A stretch of 64,000 nucleotides of DNA from Deinococcus sp. LM3. Its GTDB lineage: Bacteria; Deinococcota; Deinococci; Deinococcales; Deinococcaceae. The stretch covers positions 558,001 to 622,000 of the forward strand of contig NZ_MUFV01000001.1 of NCBI RefSeq assembly GCF_002017875.1. The letters run 5' to 3'. Below, piece after piece: positions 63,026 to 64,000 of this stretch (the stretch's first letter is position 1; every line of letters starts with the position of its first letter). The notes under the pieces were generated by a model. The model had not been told where the DNA came from and did not search any database. It was given only the letters and a program-made list of their open reading frames with translations. A program made the position numbers and the translations under genes.

Positions 63026-64000
63026 TGCCTGACCCCGCCCCGACCGGCCCGGCCGTTCCTGACCTGAGGGTTCTGGAAAGGGTTCTGCGGGGCGGGCTTC
63101 CCACGGCAGGCGATCTGCCTCACCTGCGCGCCGCCGGGCTGGACGGGGCCGTGCGCGCCCGCCTGCACCCGCAGGACCCGCTGCGGGGAGCGCTGCGGGC
63201 CGGCGCCCTGGCCCTCGGCGCCCGGCACGCCCTGATCCGCGCGGAACTGCGTGACCTGCTGAGCGCCTGGGAGGCGGAAGGTATTCCGTCGCTGCTGTTC
63301 AAGGGCTTCGCCCTGAGCGAATTCGTGTACGCAACCCGCACCGAACGATTCTACGGCGACGTGGACCTGCTGCTGCCGGGTGACCCCGTGATGGTGGCGC
63401 GCGCCGCGCACCTCGCCCTGGCACGCGGCTGGAGCAGCGACGGGCAGCACGCGCACCCGGACCGCTGGACGCACGAGACCATGCACCTGTTCAGTCCCGG
63501 TGGGCACGCGCGGCTGGACGTCCACCGCTGGCTGATTCCCGACTGGTACGCGGGCCGCCGCCGCAGCGTCCGCCTCACCCGGCAGGTCTGGGCGGCCGCC
63601 CGGCCGCACGACTGGGACGGCCTGAGTATCTGGCGGCCCCACCCGACGGACGAGCTGGTCGCGGCGCTCGCCGTCAGCCGCAGCTGGGGGGGCGACACCG
63701 GCGGCCTGAAACCCGCTGACCCGCTGGACCTGCCCCGCCTGCGGGAACAGCACGCCCTGACCGGCCCCGCCGGGGACGCGCAGCTGGCCGCCCGCGCCGC
63801 CGAACTGGGCGCCGCGCACACCTGGGCGGCCTTCGAGCGGCTGTGTGACCCCCGGCACCTGAGCCTGGATCCCGCCCGCACCAGGCCGGTCCTGGCCCGC
63901 GCGCTGCGCGGTGACGGCCTGAATCCGGTCTTGCGGCGCAACTGGCTTCGCGTCCAGCGGGCCGCGTTCCTGCTGCCGGGCGTGCCGCAGGCAGCGGCGG
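63026..64000 (+). CDS. nucleotidyltransferase-like protein (partial, runs off the window)
   Basis: 325 codons are visible from the ATG at 63026, with no stop before the end. LLFKGFALSEFVYATRTERFYGDVDLLLPGD matches the NTP_transf_5-type pattern, with the G-D-x-D-L metal site. Later segments HETMHLFSPGGHARLDVHRWL and DELVAALAVSRSWGG fit the same family. Related proteins are often encoded near lasso-peptide or polysaccharide gene clusters, but nothing in the window shows that link. TACACT lies 10 nt upstream of the ATG. Confidence 0.7.

Overview
The window looks like a piece of a Deinococcus chromosome. GC content is very high and G/C-ending codons dominate. Many genes carry a TAnnnT -10 box only 5-8 nt before an ATG or GTG, which is the leaderless-mRNA layout known from Deinococcus. 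The gene set also fits: a RecD2-type helicase without RecBC, SbcCD, RecR, a ThiBPQ system with a TPP riboswitch, rpmH-rnpA-yidD-yidC, and DUF4384, DUF805 and PIN-TRAM proteins. Dispersed non-coding repeats of the kind described in Deinococcus are also present. No plasmid, phage or CRISPR signature is visible; the only intact mobile element is one IS4-type insertion sequence.

Layout. 1-4062: end of a membrane-protein gene, a secreted molybdopterin-oxidoreductase-like protein, a DUF4384 secreted protein and a GH13 alpha-amylase lipoprotein with a starch-binding domain. 4100-6553: a 2-oxo acid dehydrogenase E1 operon in which both subunits show a one-base deletion in a C run. 6565-8210: dispersed repeat A (copy 1) and a secreted C39-like/TPR protein. 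8227-10856 (minus): rpmH, rnpA, yidD, yidC in an overlapping operon. 11058-13738: comEA-comEC DNA uptake genes. 13804-15129: the IS, inserted at the edge of dispersed repeat B (copy 1). 15269-18390 (minus): a MarR/MFS efflux pair and two tandem Nudix genes. 18465-23251: TPP riboswitch, thiB, a repeat-filled gap (repeat A, copy 2), thiP, a HhH-GPD-like gene and thiQ. 23272-27002 (minus): four minor-pilin-like genes. 27144-33756: recD2 (minus), a 44-aa gene, sbcD and sbcC. 33835-38838: PIN-TRAM protein, a sigma-region-2-like mini protein, tRNA-Val, tRNA-Cys, a DsbA-like thiol protein and a PadR-controlled pair. 38892-46401: thrS with a structured leader, a duplicated-domain membrane protein, a frameshifted acetyltransferase, two DUF805 genes, a phosphatase, a glutaredoxin-like protein and infC. 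46533-50386: glycogen-debranching enzyme, NrtR-like regulator, ybaB, recR, then repeat B (copy 2). 50580-56197: cell-envelope genes (deacetylase, MFS, GT2, GT4, YkoP-like) and a VOC protein. 56207-61734 (minus): a large GAF/PAS histidine kinase with its NarL-type regulator, and a peptide-type ABC binding protein. 62071-64000: Hsp33 and a partial nucleotidyltransferase-like gene.

Themes. DNA uptake and repair genes are dense (comEA, comEC, minor pilins, recD2, sbcCD, recR, HhH-GPD). Starch and glycogen use is represented by the amylase and the debranching enzyme. Several regulatory regions can be read directly: the TPP riboswitch with a Shine-Dalgarno hairpin, a PadR-type inverted repeat over its own start codon, a MarR-type palindrome, and a thrS leader with a 33-aa leaderless ORF. 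I see no obviously new multi-gene defence system. The most unusual items are the thi operon architecture, the thrS leader, the TIR-bearing repeat B with an IS at its boundary, and three one-base deletions in C/G runs that may be assembly errors.
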